From: an uncultured Rikenellaceae bacterium
GTDB taxonomy: Bacteria; Bacteroidota; Bacteroidia; Bacteroidales; Rikenellaceae
DNA: 64,000 nt
NCBI GenBank assembly: GCA_946486375.1
Contig: CAMLTW010000011.1
Span: forward strand, 1-64,000
Reading direction: 5' to 3'
Positions 50,755 to 59,398 of the stretch are shown here, piece by piece. The notes under the pieces are model-generated. The model saw nothing but the letters and a program-made list of their open reading frames with translations. It did no database searches and was not told the DNA's origin. Numbering within the stretch: position 1 is the stretch's first letter; each line of letters opens with the position of its first letter. The translations under genes were made by a program, and so were the position numbers.

Positions 50755-50833
50755 ACCCTCTGAAAACGCTTTTTTCAGTCGGCATACCATTCCGGATGCT
50801 GAAAAAGCGATCATCAACCATGTCCCAAATCAT

Positions 50834-50872
50834 AGCCCCGATGCAATGCAGGCCGCATCGGGGCTGTGTTTT
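50834..50872 (+). terminator. Terminator closing the RiPP operon
   Basis: AGCCCCGATGC (50834-50844) pairs perfectly with GCATCGGGGCT (50855-50865) over a 10-nt loop and is followed by GTGTTTT. It lies 80 bases past the maturase 2 stop. Confidence 0.78.
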
Positions 50873-50976
50873 GCGGATAGCAGCATAGCAGTATTATTTC
50901 AACAGGTCGTCCTATGTGAACGACTTACAACGATTATGCTATCTCCGTCCTGCGTTCCTTGCAGGGCGCACACCTT

Positions 50977-51834
50977 TCACTCGGCGGCCGAATCTTCCTC
51001 GATCCGTTCGGCCTCCTTTGCTGCCAGCACTTGTGCGGCATTGAGCGGCGAAACGACCTTCTTGCCTGTTTGGGCTTCGATTTCGCGGCGCGTGTTTCCG
51101 GCTATGCGCCCGCCCTGTTTGGCGACCTCGCAGTTGGCCGCTACGGTCGCGGGCTTTTTCTGCCGGGATATTTCCGTCGTGGTCGCTTCGGCCAGCATGT
51201 TGAGCACCAGCTCCAGGTTGGTCATGTTGTCGCGCAGGCTCTCGGTTTTCAGTCCCTTGTACTGCTTGTATTGCCGGGTGGTCATTCCCGCCCATCCGAG
51301 CGTGATGATGTCGGTCAGCGTGGCAAACTCCTGTCCCTTTTTGATTCCCCGCCGTTCCCACTCGTCCGTCAGCTCCTTGCGCACCTCGATGGATTTCAGC
51401 CGCTGGTTGATCCATCTTTCGGAATAGCCCTTGCGGTGGTAGTATTCCATCGACCGCTCGATTCCCATTTCCGGATCGTCGATTTCTTCCAGCCGCTCGC
51501 GCCCCAACTGCGCCAACCATTGTTTGAACGGCTCGGCTTTCGGGGAAGGAATCGACTGGATCAGCCGGAAAAGCTGCTCCACATCGGCCACGTCGGTTAG
51601 TCGCATCTTTCCGTCCGGCGCTTGCATTTTCAAACCGTGACAATTTGTCACGGTTTCATTTCCCTCGGCTTTAAGACGTTGCTTCAGCTTTCGCCAATAG
51701 GCGGCCGCATCGACGCTGTCGGTCAGAACTCCGACTACATCCACGATGGATACGTACCATTTTTCCGCCTCGGCGTCCCAGACGGAGCGGACTTTTTTGT
51801 CCTCGAACAATCGGATGGCGTTTTCCTTCGTCAT
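50977..51834 (-). CDS. Bro-N / DinD-like domain protein
   Basis: 285 residues. The N-terminal half has the Bro-N layout of phage antirepressors: VRSVWDAEAEKWYVSIVDVV, DAAAYWRKLKQRLKAEGNE, LKMQAPDGKMRLTDVADVEQ and PKAEPFKQWLAQLG. The second half (KGYSERWINQRLKSIEVRKE; TDIITLGWAGMTTRQYKQYK) is typical of the longer chromosomal form related to DNA-damage-inducible protein D. The protein ends in a basic region with KKPATVAANCEVAKQGGRIA. Function in Bacteroidales is unknown; DNA binding or a phage-related switch is an inference. Its base composition is like the host genes, unlike the AT-rich gene next to it. TAAATTTG on the minus strand at 51868-51875 may be its -7 element. Confidence 0.78.
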   Translation of the reverse strand: MTKENAIRLFEDKKVRSVWDAEAEKWYVSIVDVVGVLTDSVDAAAYWRKLKQRLKAEGNETVTNCHGLKMQAPDGKMRLTDVADVEQLFRLIQSIPSPKAEPFKQWLAQLGRERLEEIDDPEMGIERSMEYYHRKGYSERWINQRLKSIEVRKELTDEWERRGIKKGQEFATLTDIITLGWAGMTTRQYKQYKGLKTESLRDNMTNLELVLNMLAEATTTEISRQKKPATVAANCEVAKQGGRIAGNTRREIEAQTGKKVVSPLNAAQVLAAKEAERIEEDSAAE

Positions 51835-51917
51835 AAACCTGGAATAATAATATTAGATAACTATATACAAATTTACACAAACGATATTATCGAAAGGGGG
51901 CTTGCGGAAACCATATA

Positions 51918-53915
51918 TTAATCTTGCATTTGAGATATATCGGTTAGTTCTTTTAAATCCTCAGGAATTACTATTCGAGATTCATATGCGATAATATTTG
52001 CATTGTCATAATATTGACTATAAAGACATTTGCCAACAAAAAATTCTACGATTAATGTTATTGCGGGAAGAACCCAAGTGACAACCTTGTTTACATCTCT
52101 ATCTAATCCTGTATAAATTAAGTAACTCATTACGGAGCATATCACTAATACAGATACAAATAAAAACCAAGTCCGTCCTCTCCACTTTGCTAAAGCTCGA
52201 TTTGTTATTTCTTTTCTTTTAATCTGTCGAATTTCATTAGTTGTCTTCAGCCGTTTCAATTTTTCAGCATCTAAATCAGCTGATTTCGGAGACATATTAG
52301 CAACTCGTTCTAATTTGTTAAGCAGACCTTCAAATCTTTGAATCCTTTCATTTTCCTCTTTTTCCTGCTTCTCGGCTTCCTCTTTTATGGTTGCTATGAA
52401 TTTCTGACCATCGTTTTTAGCGAGATTGTTCAAACTTTCGATGCCTTTTAATTCTTTATTACTTATTCTAGTAGCAACTTTTATAATATCGATATCGGTA
52501 AGTGTAGAATCTTTTTGGTATTTCTGAATATTCTCATCAAGTTCTTTTATTATTGCTGAATGCGGTAAATCCGAATTAAGAGTGTATGCAATAAGAGAGT
52601 TCAACCCACTATCAATCACCTCATCTTCCAGAGAATTCACTAAATCTGGTTTAGCAAACCAAAGAATATTTAACAAATCATCAGCTCTTATTACTTCTGG
52701 TAAATATCCATTTTGAGAGTGATACTCTATGCTGTCTGTTTCTAAATCTCGATTGAAAGAATTATTCACAAACCAACATTTTGCATCTTCGAAATGCTTT
52801 ATGCGTTTATTCCCTCTTTTTTCTCTAACATATAGCTTAGCCGTGATATCATGCAAAGCGGCAAAATCACTATTTCTGTATCTTTTAAGTTCTGTATATT
52901 CTATGCTGACCCTTGCTTGATTCTTATATTTTTCCGTATATGGAACAGGAGTAATATTAAATTCATCTGCTAATGTTTTTTCCAGACCATCAGCAATTTT
53001 TTCCAAATCGCTCCTGTTTAATTTACGTCTAATACAAGCATTCCAAATATCTTCGGGATTTACTAATTTAGAGAGAAATGTATTTTCAAAATTTTCGGCT
53101 TTTTTCATTAGAAGTCCGTATGTTTCTTCTAACGTAATATTCAATACTCTAAACGAATAGCCAAACTTTGATGCTATTTTCAGCAATTCCCTACAAGTAT
53201 TAGTCGATTCTGTGGTGTTGAGGTCTAATAAACTAACAATGAAATTGGTGTCAAAAATAAGTTCGACCTTATTATTCTCTGCTTCTTGAATCTCATATTC
53301 TAAATAGCATGAAATAATTGAACCTAAATATATTTGGCGTATCAAATTGAAACAATCTGGAAGTTTTTTGAAAAAATCCACAAATTGAGCCTCTACCGAA
53401 AAATCTTGTGAAGAACCTTTTGATTTAATGGCTAAGTATCTTCCTATTCTCTCCTTATTGCTATCAATAAAATCAAATATAGAAGTGCTTCCAGTATAAT
53501 TCAGATTGGCTATTGAACAAAAATCCTCGAAATATTTCTGAACAAAAGCTACCTTTTGACGATTATGTTCAATAACCTCATTAAACGCTTCAAATTTGTA
53601 GTTTTTAATCCAAAAACTTCCATCCTTATATAATGCCAGCTTAGTATCTTCTTTGGTATTGATTTCCTGCCCAATTTTTAATAGAATTTTATTTAGGATA
53701 GAATTTGGGAATGGGAGAAAAAAATTCTTTAAAATCCATTCCTTTAATTCGTTTGTTGATTCTCCTTTATATTGACACTCCTCTGTAGTAAAACGATATA
53801 AGGCATATTTTACAATAGGTACAAAAATATCAATACTACTATTGATGAAATTTCCTGTATTTCTTATTTGAGCAAGCAGTGAATAGGTGACAACCTTATC
53901 AATCTCCATAATCAT
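51918..53915 (-). CDS. Large AT-rich gene: PIN-like domain with coiled coil and C-terminal membrane anchor
   Basis: 665 residues from the ATG at 53915 (ATG at 53909 also possible). The first 215 residues are helical without recognised motifs. KVELIFDTNFIVSLLDLN (Asp222) looks like the first acidic motif of a PIN-type nuclease, with later acidic candidates in TLEETYGLL and RNSDFAALHDITAKLYV. Residues about 500-570 are a charged coiled coil (EEAEKQEKEENERIQRFEGL). Two membrane segments follow (WFLFVSVLVICSVMSYLIYT; VVTWVLPAITLIVEFFVG). I do not recognise the full family. A membrane-tethered RNase used in phage defence is a reasonable guess, given the AT-rich DNA and neighbours. Confidence 0.7.
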   Translation of the reverse strand: MIMEIDKVVTYSLLAQIRNTGNFINSSIDIFVPIVKYALYRFTTEECQYKGESTNELKEWILKNFFLPFPNSILNKILLKIGQEINTKEDTKLALYKDGSFWIKNYKFEAFNEVIEHNRQKVAFVQKYFEDFCSIANLNYTGSTSIFDFIDSNKERIGRYLAIKSKGSSQDFSVEAQFVDFFKKLPDCFNLIRQIYLGSIISCYLEYEIQEAENNKVELIFDTNFIVSLLDLNTTESTNTCRELLKIASKFGYSFRVLNITLEETYGLLMKKAENFENTFLSKLVNPEDIWNACIRRKLNRSDLEKIADGLEKTLADEFNITPVPYTEKYKNQARVSIEYTELKRYRNSDFAALHDITAKLYVREKRGNKRIKHFEDAKCWFVNNSFNRDLETDSIEYHSQNGYLPEVIRADDLLNILWFAKPDLVNSLEDEVIDSGLNSLIAYTLNSDLPHSAIIKELDENIQKYQKDSTLTDIDIIKVATRISNKELKGIESLNNLAKNDGQKFIATIKEEAEKQEKEENERIQRFEGLLNKLERVANMSPKSADLDAEKLKRLKTTNEIRQIKRKEITNRALAKWRGRTWFLFVSVLVICSVMSYLIYTGLDRDVNKVVTWVLPAITLIVEFFVGKCLYSQYYDNANIIAYESRIVIPEDLKELTDISQMQD

Positions 53916-54007
53916 TAATATTTTTTATATTCTAGTGACCACGCTGTATTTTCTGTAAATACATTTTCATATGTTTGCTACCTCTATTTTCCGTATATTT
54001 TCATCAT

Positions 54008-54916
54008 TCAGACCGTAGCCGCCGGGCTGTCCGCGATTTTCCGGTCGTAGTAGGCGAAGCGTTCGCGGCAGATTTTTTCCACGATCCGGCCCAGCAGTTC
54101 CACCTTCGGGCGCAGGGCGTCGATGTCCGCTTTTGTCACCTCGAAAGTATCATTATAGCGTGCTTCCACATAGGCCCGTTGCAACAGCTCGAAAAGCCGT
54201 TTTTCTTCCGGCGTGTCCTGCGGGAAAACCGCCGCCAGCTCCAGCGTGCAGGCTTTGCATTTTTCGAGCAGATACCCCAGTTCGTGTTCCTTGTATCCGT
54301 ACAGGGCATATACCAGCGGAATGGATTTCAGGAAATACTCCGTAGCCTGATGCAAGAAGAAAGAACAATCCGCATATTCTTCATCATTATATGCTACTTG
54401 TGCATATCGTAAAAATCTATGAGCACGGGGATATTTTACCGCATAGTATTCTTGCGCCATTTCCTTAATCTCGCAGAAATCCAGCGATCGCGGCGCAGCC
54501 AGTTCATGCTTCCCGGAATCGTAAAGCACGATTCCTCCGTTCACGATCTCGACATAGAAATAGCGTCCTTCCGAAAGGGCGTGGTTCAGCTTCGCGATGC
54601 TTTCGGTAATGATCTGCGGTCGCGTCTGAAACTCCGCGTCCTTGCCCTGCATGAACCGTTCGGCGATCCGTTTGGTCGCCGTGGACTCCCGGTTTCCCAA
54701 CCGACGGTTCGTTACCACCAGCAAATCGTAGTCGCTTATATAATAGGTCTTCACGCCGAAATCCCGCCGCTCGTCGCATTCCACGTACGTACCGCGGGCA
54801 TAGCTTCCGTACAGGATCACCATTACCGTGTCCGGGATTTCTTCGCGGATCAGCGACACCAGCTCCCGCAGGTCGGCCTGTTTGCGTTCGGGCAGAAACT
54901 CCATCGTGCTGTTCAT
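54008..54916 (-). CDS. Nucleotidyltransferase (MNT)-HEPN fusion protein
   Basis: 302 residues from the ATG at 54916. The N-terminal domain is a minimal nucleotidyltransferase: VMVILYGSYARGTYVEC with Gly37/Ser38, then SDYDLLVV with Asp62 and Asp64. The gap between the two is longer than usual because of an inserted stretch (DERRDFGVKTYYI). The C-terminal domain (about 155-290) is helical HEPN: CSFFLHQATEYFLKSI, ELGYLLEKCK, YVEARYNDTFEVTKADIDAL. In separate-gene MNT/HEPN pairs the HEPN is an RNase toxin and MNT modifies it; joined proteins of this kind are common and may be self-contained. I see no classical Rx4-6H motif, so RNase activity is uncertain. TAAATTTG on the minus strand at 54922-54929 lies only 5 bases from the ATG. 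Confidence 0.8.
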   Translation of the reverse strand: MNSTMEFLPERKQADLRELVSLIREEIPDTVMVILYGSYARGTYVECDERRDFGVKTYYISDYDLLVVTNRRLGNRESTATKRIAERFMQGKDAEFQTRPQIITESIAKLNHALSEGRYFYVEIVNGGIVLYDSGKHELAAPRSLDFCEIKEMAQEYYAVKYPRAHRFLRYAQVAYNDEEYADCSFFLHQATEYFLKSIPLVYALYGYKEHELGYLLEKCKACTLELAAVFPQDTPEEKRLFELLQRAYVEARYNDTFEVTKADIDALRPKVELLGRIVEKICRERFAYYDRKIADSPAATV

Positions 54917-54951
54917 AGACACAAATTTAGGAAGATTCTGCCAAAAACACA

Positions 54952-54981
54952 TTGCACGACGGATTTAAATTCATACATTTG
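54952..54981 (+). promoter_or_regulatory. Orphan rightward promoter
   Basis: TTG (54952-54954), a 19-base spacer and TACATTTG (54974-54981) match the consensus. Downstream lies a 41-codon frame (ATG 55075, start MAEGGSVRFDDNATYPLSG) that I do not recognise, then the oppositely directed XRE gene. Possible products are a small peptide or an RNA antisense to the XRE gene. Confidence 0.5.
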
Positions 54982-55271
54982 CCGTACGCCTCCTTGAAGC
55001 GCGGTTCGTTGTATAGGGGCGGCACAGGCCGTCCGGGAATGAACCAAAAGCAAATACAATGCGAGCTTTAAGGAATGGCCGAAGGCGGCTCAGTCCGTTT
55101 CGACGACAACGCGACCTATCCGTTAAGCGGATTCCGTTTCATCCCGATCCGGGATGCGTTTATTTATTCCCAGAGATTAATGCAAACCTCGATGCCATGA
55201 AAAAAATCTACCGACGGGATTCGGTAGCATTCGCACGGCATTCCGACGTTTTCTACCCGGAAGCCAGTCGA

Positions 55272-55511
55272 TTATTTTTTCGGCGGATAATTGATGGGGG
55301 CAAAGAATTCACCAATAGTGATTCCGTAAAGTTTACAAAGTTTCAAGATGGAAGGAAGTGTAGGAAAAGAGACCCCCGATTCATAGCGGGAAATATCCAA
55401 ATGCGTGTGTTCAATAACGTATTCCTGCGAATAACGGTATTGTTTACGTAGCTGCCGCATTCGCTCAACTAACTGACTTATGAATAGATCGTCTGAACTT
55501 TTCGATTTCAT
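55272..55511 (-). CDS. Small XRE-family HTH regulator
   Basis: 79 residues from the ATG at 55511. It is almost entirely one helix-turn-helix domain: VERMRQLRKQYRYSQEYVIE, HLDISRYESGVSFPTLPSIL, KLCKLYGITIGEFFAPI. Such Cro/C1-type proteins bind DNA as dimers. In Bacteroidales mobile elements they often control transfer or cargo genes. It is divergent from the non-coding stretch and SLOG genes to its right. Confidence 0.9.
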   Translation of the reverse strand: MKSKSSDDLFISQLVERMRQLRKQYRYSQEYVIEHTHLDISRYESGVSFPTLPSILKLCKLYGITIGEFFAPINYPPKK

Positions 55512-55559
55512 TGATGCAAATGAAAAGTACCAGACCTGTTTTTGCACACGTGGATTCAC

Positions 55560-56332
55560 GTGTAAAATAGATTTTTTTGTATATTTGTCGCAAGCAAGAG
55601 ACCTATTTATGCTAACTTTGTCACGTTTTAATACGGGTTAAAACCGTAACGTACTAAATAAAGGTAGAAGACGAACCTTTATGCCAACGGTGAAATTGCA
55701 GGCTGTTATATTAATTCTTTAGTATAATAGTTTTCTTAGTGGCTTAAGATTTGTCCGAAACCTGAGTTGTGCCGTGTACCTTCGGGTACGCGGCCGGCTT
55801 GGGCGTAGGTCAACTTACCGCTAAGGGCGCTGCAATGCCTACCGTTGGGAGTTGTATCTGCGCCCTCGCTGTTTTCTGCGGGGGAAGCGGGATCGAAGAA
55901 AATCATCCGCAATCCCTTACAGTATGTTACGGTCAGGCAATTTCCCCTTCCCATACTCACAGGCTCCGGCGAATCCCGTTCGCCGGTCGGGCGATCCTAT
56001 TCGCACTTTCCCGCTCGCGGAGCAACCCCTATGGTGTAAAGCCTCCATAACCGTCCTCCGGCTTCCGGAGGGCAACGATTTAACCTTATTCACCGGGACG
56101 CGGCGACATTTGTTCGTGATCCATACAGCGTTGCAGGCTGCTGGTGTTTCCGCGTCCCTTTTCTTACGGCTGTCGAGCGACAGCATTTCAAATACCTTTT
56201 TTCAGGATCGGGAGCGGCGGCTCGCTGCCTTCGGAGCAAGTTGGCAGAATATCCGGCAGCGCGCGGCCGCCGCTCCTTTTTTCAACCGATGGACCTCCGA
56301 GGCACCGATCCGAGCAATCCCTGCAGGTTGAT
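55560..56332 (+). other. Non-coding stretch with stable hairpins, possible structured RNA or long leader
   Basis: 770 bases with no convincing gene. TATATTTG at 55580-55587 is a possible rightward -7 element. Three strong hairpins follow: GCCGTGTACC-TTCG-GGTACGCGGC (55771-55794, 10 bp including one T-G pair, UUCG tetraloop), CCGGCGAA-tcccg-TTCGCCGG (55966-55986) and CCTCCGG-ctt-CCGGAGG (56055-56071). The open frames across it have no start context or known motif. It could be a regulatory RNA or the leader of the SLOG genes; I do not match it to a named RNA family. Confidence 0.45.
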
Positions 56333-56362
56333 ATGTTCACCCAAACAAATCCGACAGCGAAC

Positions 56363-56965
56363 ATGAGAGCTAAAAAACACAACGAATACTTCGCCCGCGA
56401 AACGGATATTTCCGGCATCATCCGGCCGCGGGATCAAACCGTCTCTTTCGTGGGACTTCCGACCCGAACGGTACCCGTGCCCGTGATCCGCTACACCCTC
56501 GAAAAGACCCTGGAAAGGCTGATCCGAAAAGGGTACACGCAGTTTATGACCGGCATCAACGGCCAGTTCGAGCGAACGGCCGGGGAAGTCATGCTTCAGA
56601 TGAAAAGCAGGTATCCCGAAAAGGCCATCGCGTTGGTACTCGTCATAAGTAATTATTTGTATGAAAAGATGAGCCAAAAGCCCACGAGCGTCAGAAGGGT
56701 ACACCGTGGAGCGGACGCGGTGATCGTTATGGGTGAAGAGGCTCCGTTCTACAATGCCAACCATACCATGTGCCATTTTTTACTCTCGAACTGCAAGCGG
56801 CTTTGCTACAGCCGAAAGAGCCGGGAATGCCAGAACTGGTATCCGGGACTTTCCGTGCTTTCCCAGGCGGACAGCACACCGGAGCTGTTCGATATGACCG
56901 CCGAAATTTTGATGGCCCGGCTGGCAAGGCCGGAGTTGTGTGAAAAAAACAAGCACGGATCATGA
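56363..56965 (+). CDS. SLOG/DUF1273-like protein 1
   Basis: 200 residues from the ATG at 56363; an ATG at 56333 would add ten residues. The core resembles YpsA/DUF1273 proteins of the SLOG (Rossmann-like) superfamily: QTVSFVGLPTR, LEKTLERLIRKGYTQFMTGI, NGQFERTAGEVMLQMKSRYP, AIALVLVIS and later ADAVIVMGEEAPFYN. SLOG proteins bind nucleotide-type ligands, and some work in conflict systems or in conjugative elements. The usual G(H)R motif near the start is altered to GLPTR. Its stop overlaps the next start as ATGA, so the pair is made together. Confidence 0.68.
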   Translation: MRAKKHNEYFARETDISGIIRPRDQTVSFVGLPTRTVPVPVIRYTLEKTLERLIRKGYTQFMTGINGQFERTAGEVMLQMKSRYPEKAIALVLVISNYLYEKMSQKPTSVRRVHRGADAVIVMGEEAPFYNANHTMCHFLLSNCKRLCYSRKSRECQNWYPGLSVLSQADSTPELFDMTAEILMARLARPELCEKNKHGS

Positions 56966-57579
56966 GTTGTCGTCGCACCAAACTCTCCCACGAGTTCTAC
57001 GAATGGGAGGACGATATTGCAGGGGCCATCGATGGGACGCTTAAAACCGCCGCCTTTTTCGGCAACAAGCCTCAATGCTACCGGAAAACGCCTCCCGGCC
57101 GGCAGGACGTCCTGCGGGTGACGGCCCGGAAGATCGAAGGGCTTTACCGGGAAGGATACCGGCAGTTCCTAACGGGCATCTTCGGGGAATTCGAAAGAGG
57201 CGCGCTCGAAACACTGCTGAAACTGCGCGACAGGCATCCCGAAGTTCGGCTCGTTCTGTTTCTGGGAAGAAGGGAACACCTGAGCATCTATTCCCAGCTG
57301 CAGCCGGTACCGTGGGCATACCGAACGGCCGACAGCGTGATCGTGATGGAAGAACGGGAAGACCGGGTTACGTTCGCCCTTTTGCATTGTTCGACCCTCG
57401 TTTACAGCTACCGGGGGTTATACGCCCCTTCCTTTCCGGATTCTCACCCGACGGGGACAGCAGGCCCGAATCCCCCCATCCGGCTGATCGACGCTGCCGA
57501 AGCGATCTGGAAGGCAGCGGACAAAACGGACGCGAACGGAGAGGAAGAACCGTCGTCACCTTATGATGAAAACGGATAA
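56962..57579 (+). CDS. SLOG/DUF1273-like protein 2
   Basis: 205 residues, a diverged relative of the gene before it: LKTAAFFGNKPQCYR, KIEGLYREGYRQFLTGIFGE, FERGALETLLKLRDRHPEVR, LVLFLGRRE and ADSVIVMEEREDRVTFAL. The C-terminus (AADKTDANGEEEPSSPYDEN) is acidic and probably unstructured. Translation is coupled by a 4-base overlap. Two unequal copies side by side suggest a heterodimer or a duplicated sensor. Function is unknown. Confidence 0.65.
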   Translation: MSCRRTKLSHEFYEWEDDIAGAIDGTLKTAAFFGNKPQCYRKTPPGRQDVLRVTARKIEGLYREGYRQFLTGIFGEFERGALETLLKLRDRHPEVRLVLFLGRREHLSIYSQLQPVPWAYRTADSVIVMEEREDRVTFALLHCSTLVYSYRGLYAPSFPDSHPTGTAGPNPPIRLIDAAEAIWKAADKTDANGEEEPSSPYDENG

Positions 57580-57793
57580 TTCAAGGAAAGAAGGGCGCAG
57601 TCAGAAGGAACAGACAACCATGCGATGAACGAGCGTGGCGTTTGATCGACTTTACACCCAGGAAGCTACGTATCGGTTCCATGCCAACAGGATTGAAGCG
57701 TACTTTTTCGGGTAACGGATGGAGCCCGAATTGCATCGATGGTTTATGTGGGCGTGTTGCTTCGCAATCCTACCGGCCTTCCGAGCCGGGATG

Positions 57794-58285
57794 CTATAAC
57801 TTCAATGCCCTGTTTTCCACACGTATACGAACAAACAGCATCAGGGCGTTGAGCAAACTGAACACGATTGCCGTAAAATAGAGATGAAATATGAGCGGTA
57901 TAAGCGTTATCTCAGCAATCACTATTACGTAATTGGGATGCTTCATAAATCGGTAAGGCCCCTTTTTCACCAACGGGCAATCGGGGATACGATAAATCCG
58001 CGTGTTCCAGAATTTACCCAGTGAAAAAACAGTCCAGGCTTTGAATCCCAGCAGCAGGAAGTAAAGCACAAGCAATGGGATACTGTAACCCTTTTCCGGA
58101 GTAAGAACATACTCCGTGACTAAGGATACGAAAAAAAGAACATGCAGCAGAACGATACAGGGGTAGTGCCTTCGTCCGTACTCTACGGCTCCCCGGGCCA
58201 ATAACCAGCGTTCGTTGCGTCGCGCCAAAAGCAGTTCGCCCAGGCGAAGCAGCAACACGAACAGGACAAAAAGGGCAAAGACCAT
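57794..58285 (-). CDS. ICMT-family membrane methyltransferase (BpsB/YpbQ-like)
   Basis: 163 residues with about four to five membrane helices (MVFALFVLFVLLLRLGELLL; VLLHVLFFVSLVTEYVL; LPLLVLYFLLLGFKAWTV analogue near residue 70). The conserved C-terminal motif is PLVKKGPYRFMKHPNYVIVI followed by a Glu, the isoprenylcysteine carboxyl methyltransferase signature. It starts 3 bases after the type III PKS stop. The same gene order exists in Bacillus bpsA-bpsB, where the protein O-methylates alkylpyrones, so the same job is inferred here. Confidence 0.84.
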   Translation of the reverse strand: MVFALFVLFVLLLRLGELLLARRNERWLLARGAVEYGRRHYPCIVLLHVLFFVSLVTEYVLTPEKGYSIPLLVLYFLLLGFKAWTVFSLGKFWNTRIYRIPDCPLVKKGPYRFMKHPNYVIVIAEITLIPLIFHLYFTAIVFSLLNALMLFVRIRVENRALKL

Positions 58286-58288
58286 CGC

Positions 58289-59347
58289 TTACCGATTGAG
58301 TTGCAGCAGTACCATTTCACTCGAAAACCCCGGCCCCATGGCCATCATCAGGCCGTATCCTTGCTCATATTCCTGAAGGATCCGGGCAAGTACATACAGC
58401 ACCGTTGCGCTGGACATATTGCCGTAGTTGCGCATTACCTCCCGCGTGAAGCGCAGCGCGTCTTCTTGCATGCCCAGGGCCGCTTCGTAAGCGCTCAGCA
58501 CCTTTTTGCCGCCCGGATGGAAAATGAAGTTTCGGATATCGGATAGGGTGAGCCCCTGCGCGGACAGGAATGCCGTGACGTCTTCCCGGACATTGCCGGC
58601 GATCAAGGCCGGTATTCCCGGCGAAAACAGCACTTTGAAGCCATTGTCCGTAAAATCCCAACCCATGATGTCCTGCGTGTCGTAGTAGAGCCGGCTCCGG
58701 GCGGCCTGAAAGCCGATTTTCCCCGTTGCGGGATGGGCGACTCCGTCGCCCAGAATCAGGCAGGCCGCTACACCGTCGGCAAACAGGCAGGAGCCGATGA
58801 AGTTGCTTTTGCTTGCGTCGTGGCGCAGGAATGTAAGCGAGCACAACTCGACGGCGACCAGCAGCACGGTTGCTGCCGGATTCGCTTTCGCAAGCGTGCA
58901 AGCCTTTGCAAAACCCGATACTCCGCCGCCGCATCCCAGACCGAATATCGACATGCGGTTCACGTGCGGGTTGAGCCGCATCCGGTCTATGATGAGAGCA
59001 TCCATACCGGGCGTCGCAAGTCCGGTGGTGGAAACGAATATCAAATCCGTTATTTTGTCTTTCGCGAGACCTGCCACCGAAAGGGCCTTTTCGGCGGCTT
59101 CCATCGAGTATGCGAGTGCAAGGCGGATATATTCACGGTTTTGCTCCTCGAAGGTATGGGGTTGTTCGCAGTATGCGAGCGGCTTGCACAGGTTCCGGCT
59201 CTCAATTTCGGAATGGTCGAACACCTGCAACAGGCGTTCCGTATCCCCGAAGGAAGGAGCGAACACCCTTTTTGCAAAATTTTTAACCGCTTGCTGCGAA
59301 GTCTTGTGGGGAAAATCTATGGTGGAGATGGCTGCTAAAGAAGGCAT
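58289..59347 (-). CDS. Type III polyketide synthase (chalcone synthase-like)
   Basis: 352 residues, full length for the family. The catalytic triad is visible: Cys139 in IFGLGCGGGVSGFAKAC, His277 in NFIFHPGGKKVL and Asn310 in MRNYGNMSSATVLYVL. Other marks are VSTTGLATPGMDALI and CLFADGVAACLILGDG. The enzyme would extend a fatty acyl or other CoA starter with malonyl-CoA units to an alkylpyrone, resorcinol or similar ring. Cytoplasmic, possibly handing its product to the adjacent membrane methyltransferase. Type III synthases are uncommon in Bacteroidales. The pair lies beside a relaxase fragment and tRNA genes, which suggests acquisition. Confidence 0.93.
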   Translation of the reverse strand: MPSLAAISTIDFPHKTSQQAVKNFAKRVFAPSFGDTERLLQVFDHSEIESRNLCKPLAYCEQPHTFEEQNREYIRLALAYSMEAAEKALSVAGLAKDKITDLIFVSTTGLATPGMDALIIDRMRLNPHVNRMSIFGLGCGGGVSGFAKACTLAKANPAATVLLVAVELCSLTFLRHDASKSNFIGSCLFADGVAACLILGDGVAHPATGKIGFQAARSRLYYDTQDIMGWDFTDNGFKVLFSPGIPALIAGNVREDVTAFLSAQGLTLSDIRNFIFHPGGKKVLSAYEAALGMQEDALRFTREVMRNYGNMSSATVLYVLARILQEYEQGYGLMMAMGPGFSSEMVLLQLNR

Positions 59348-59398
59348 GGTAATCGGTTTTTGGGAAAGTTCCGGAGCGATTTATTTACAACAACCGTG

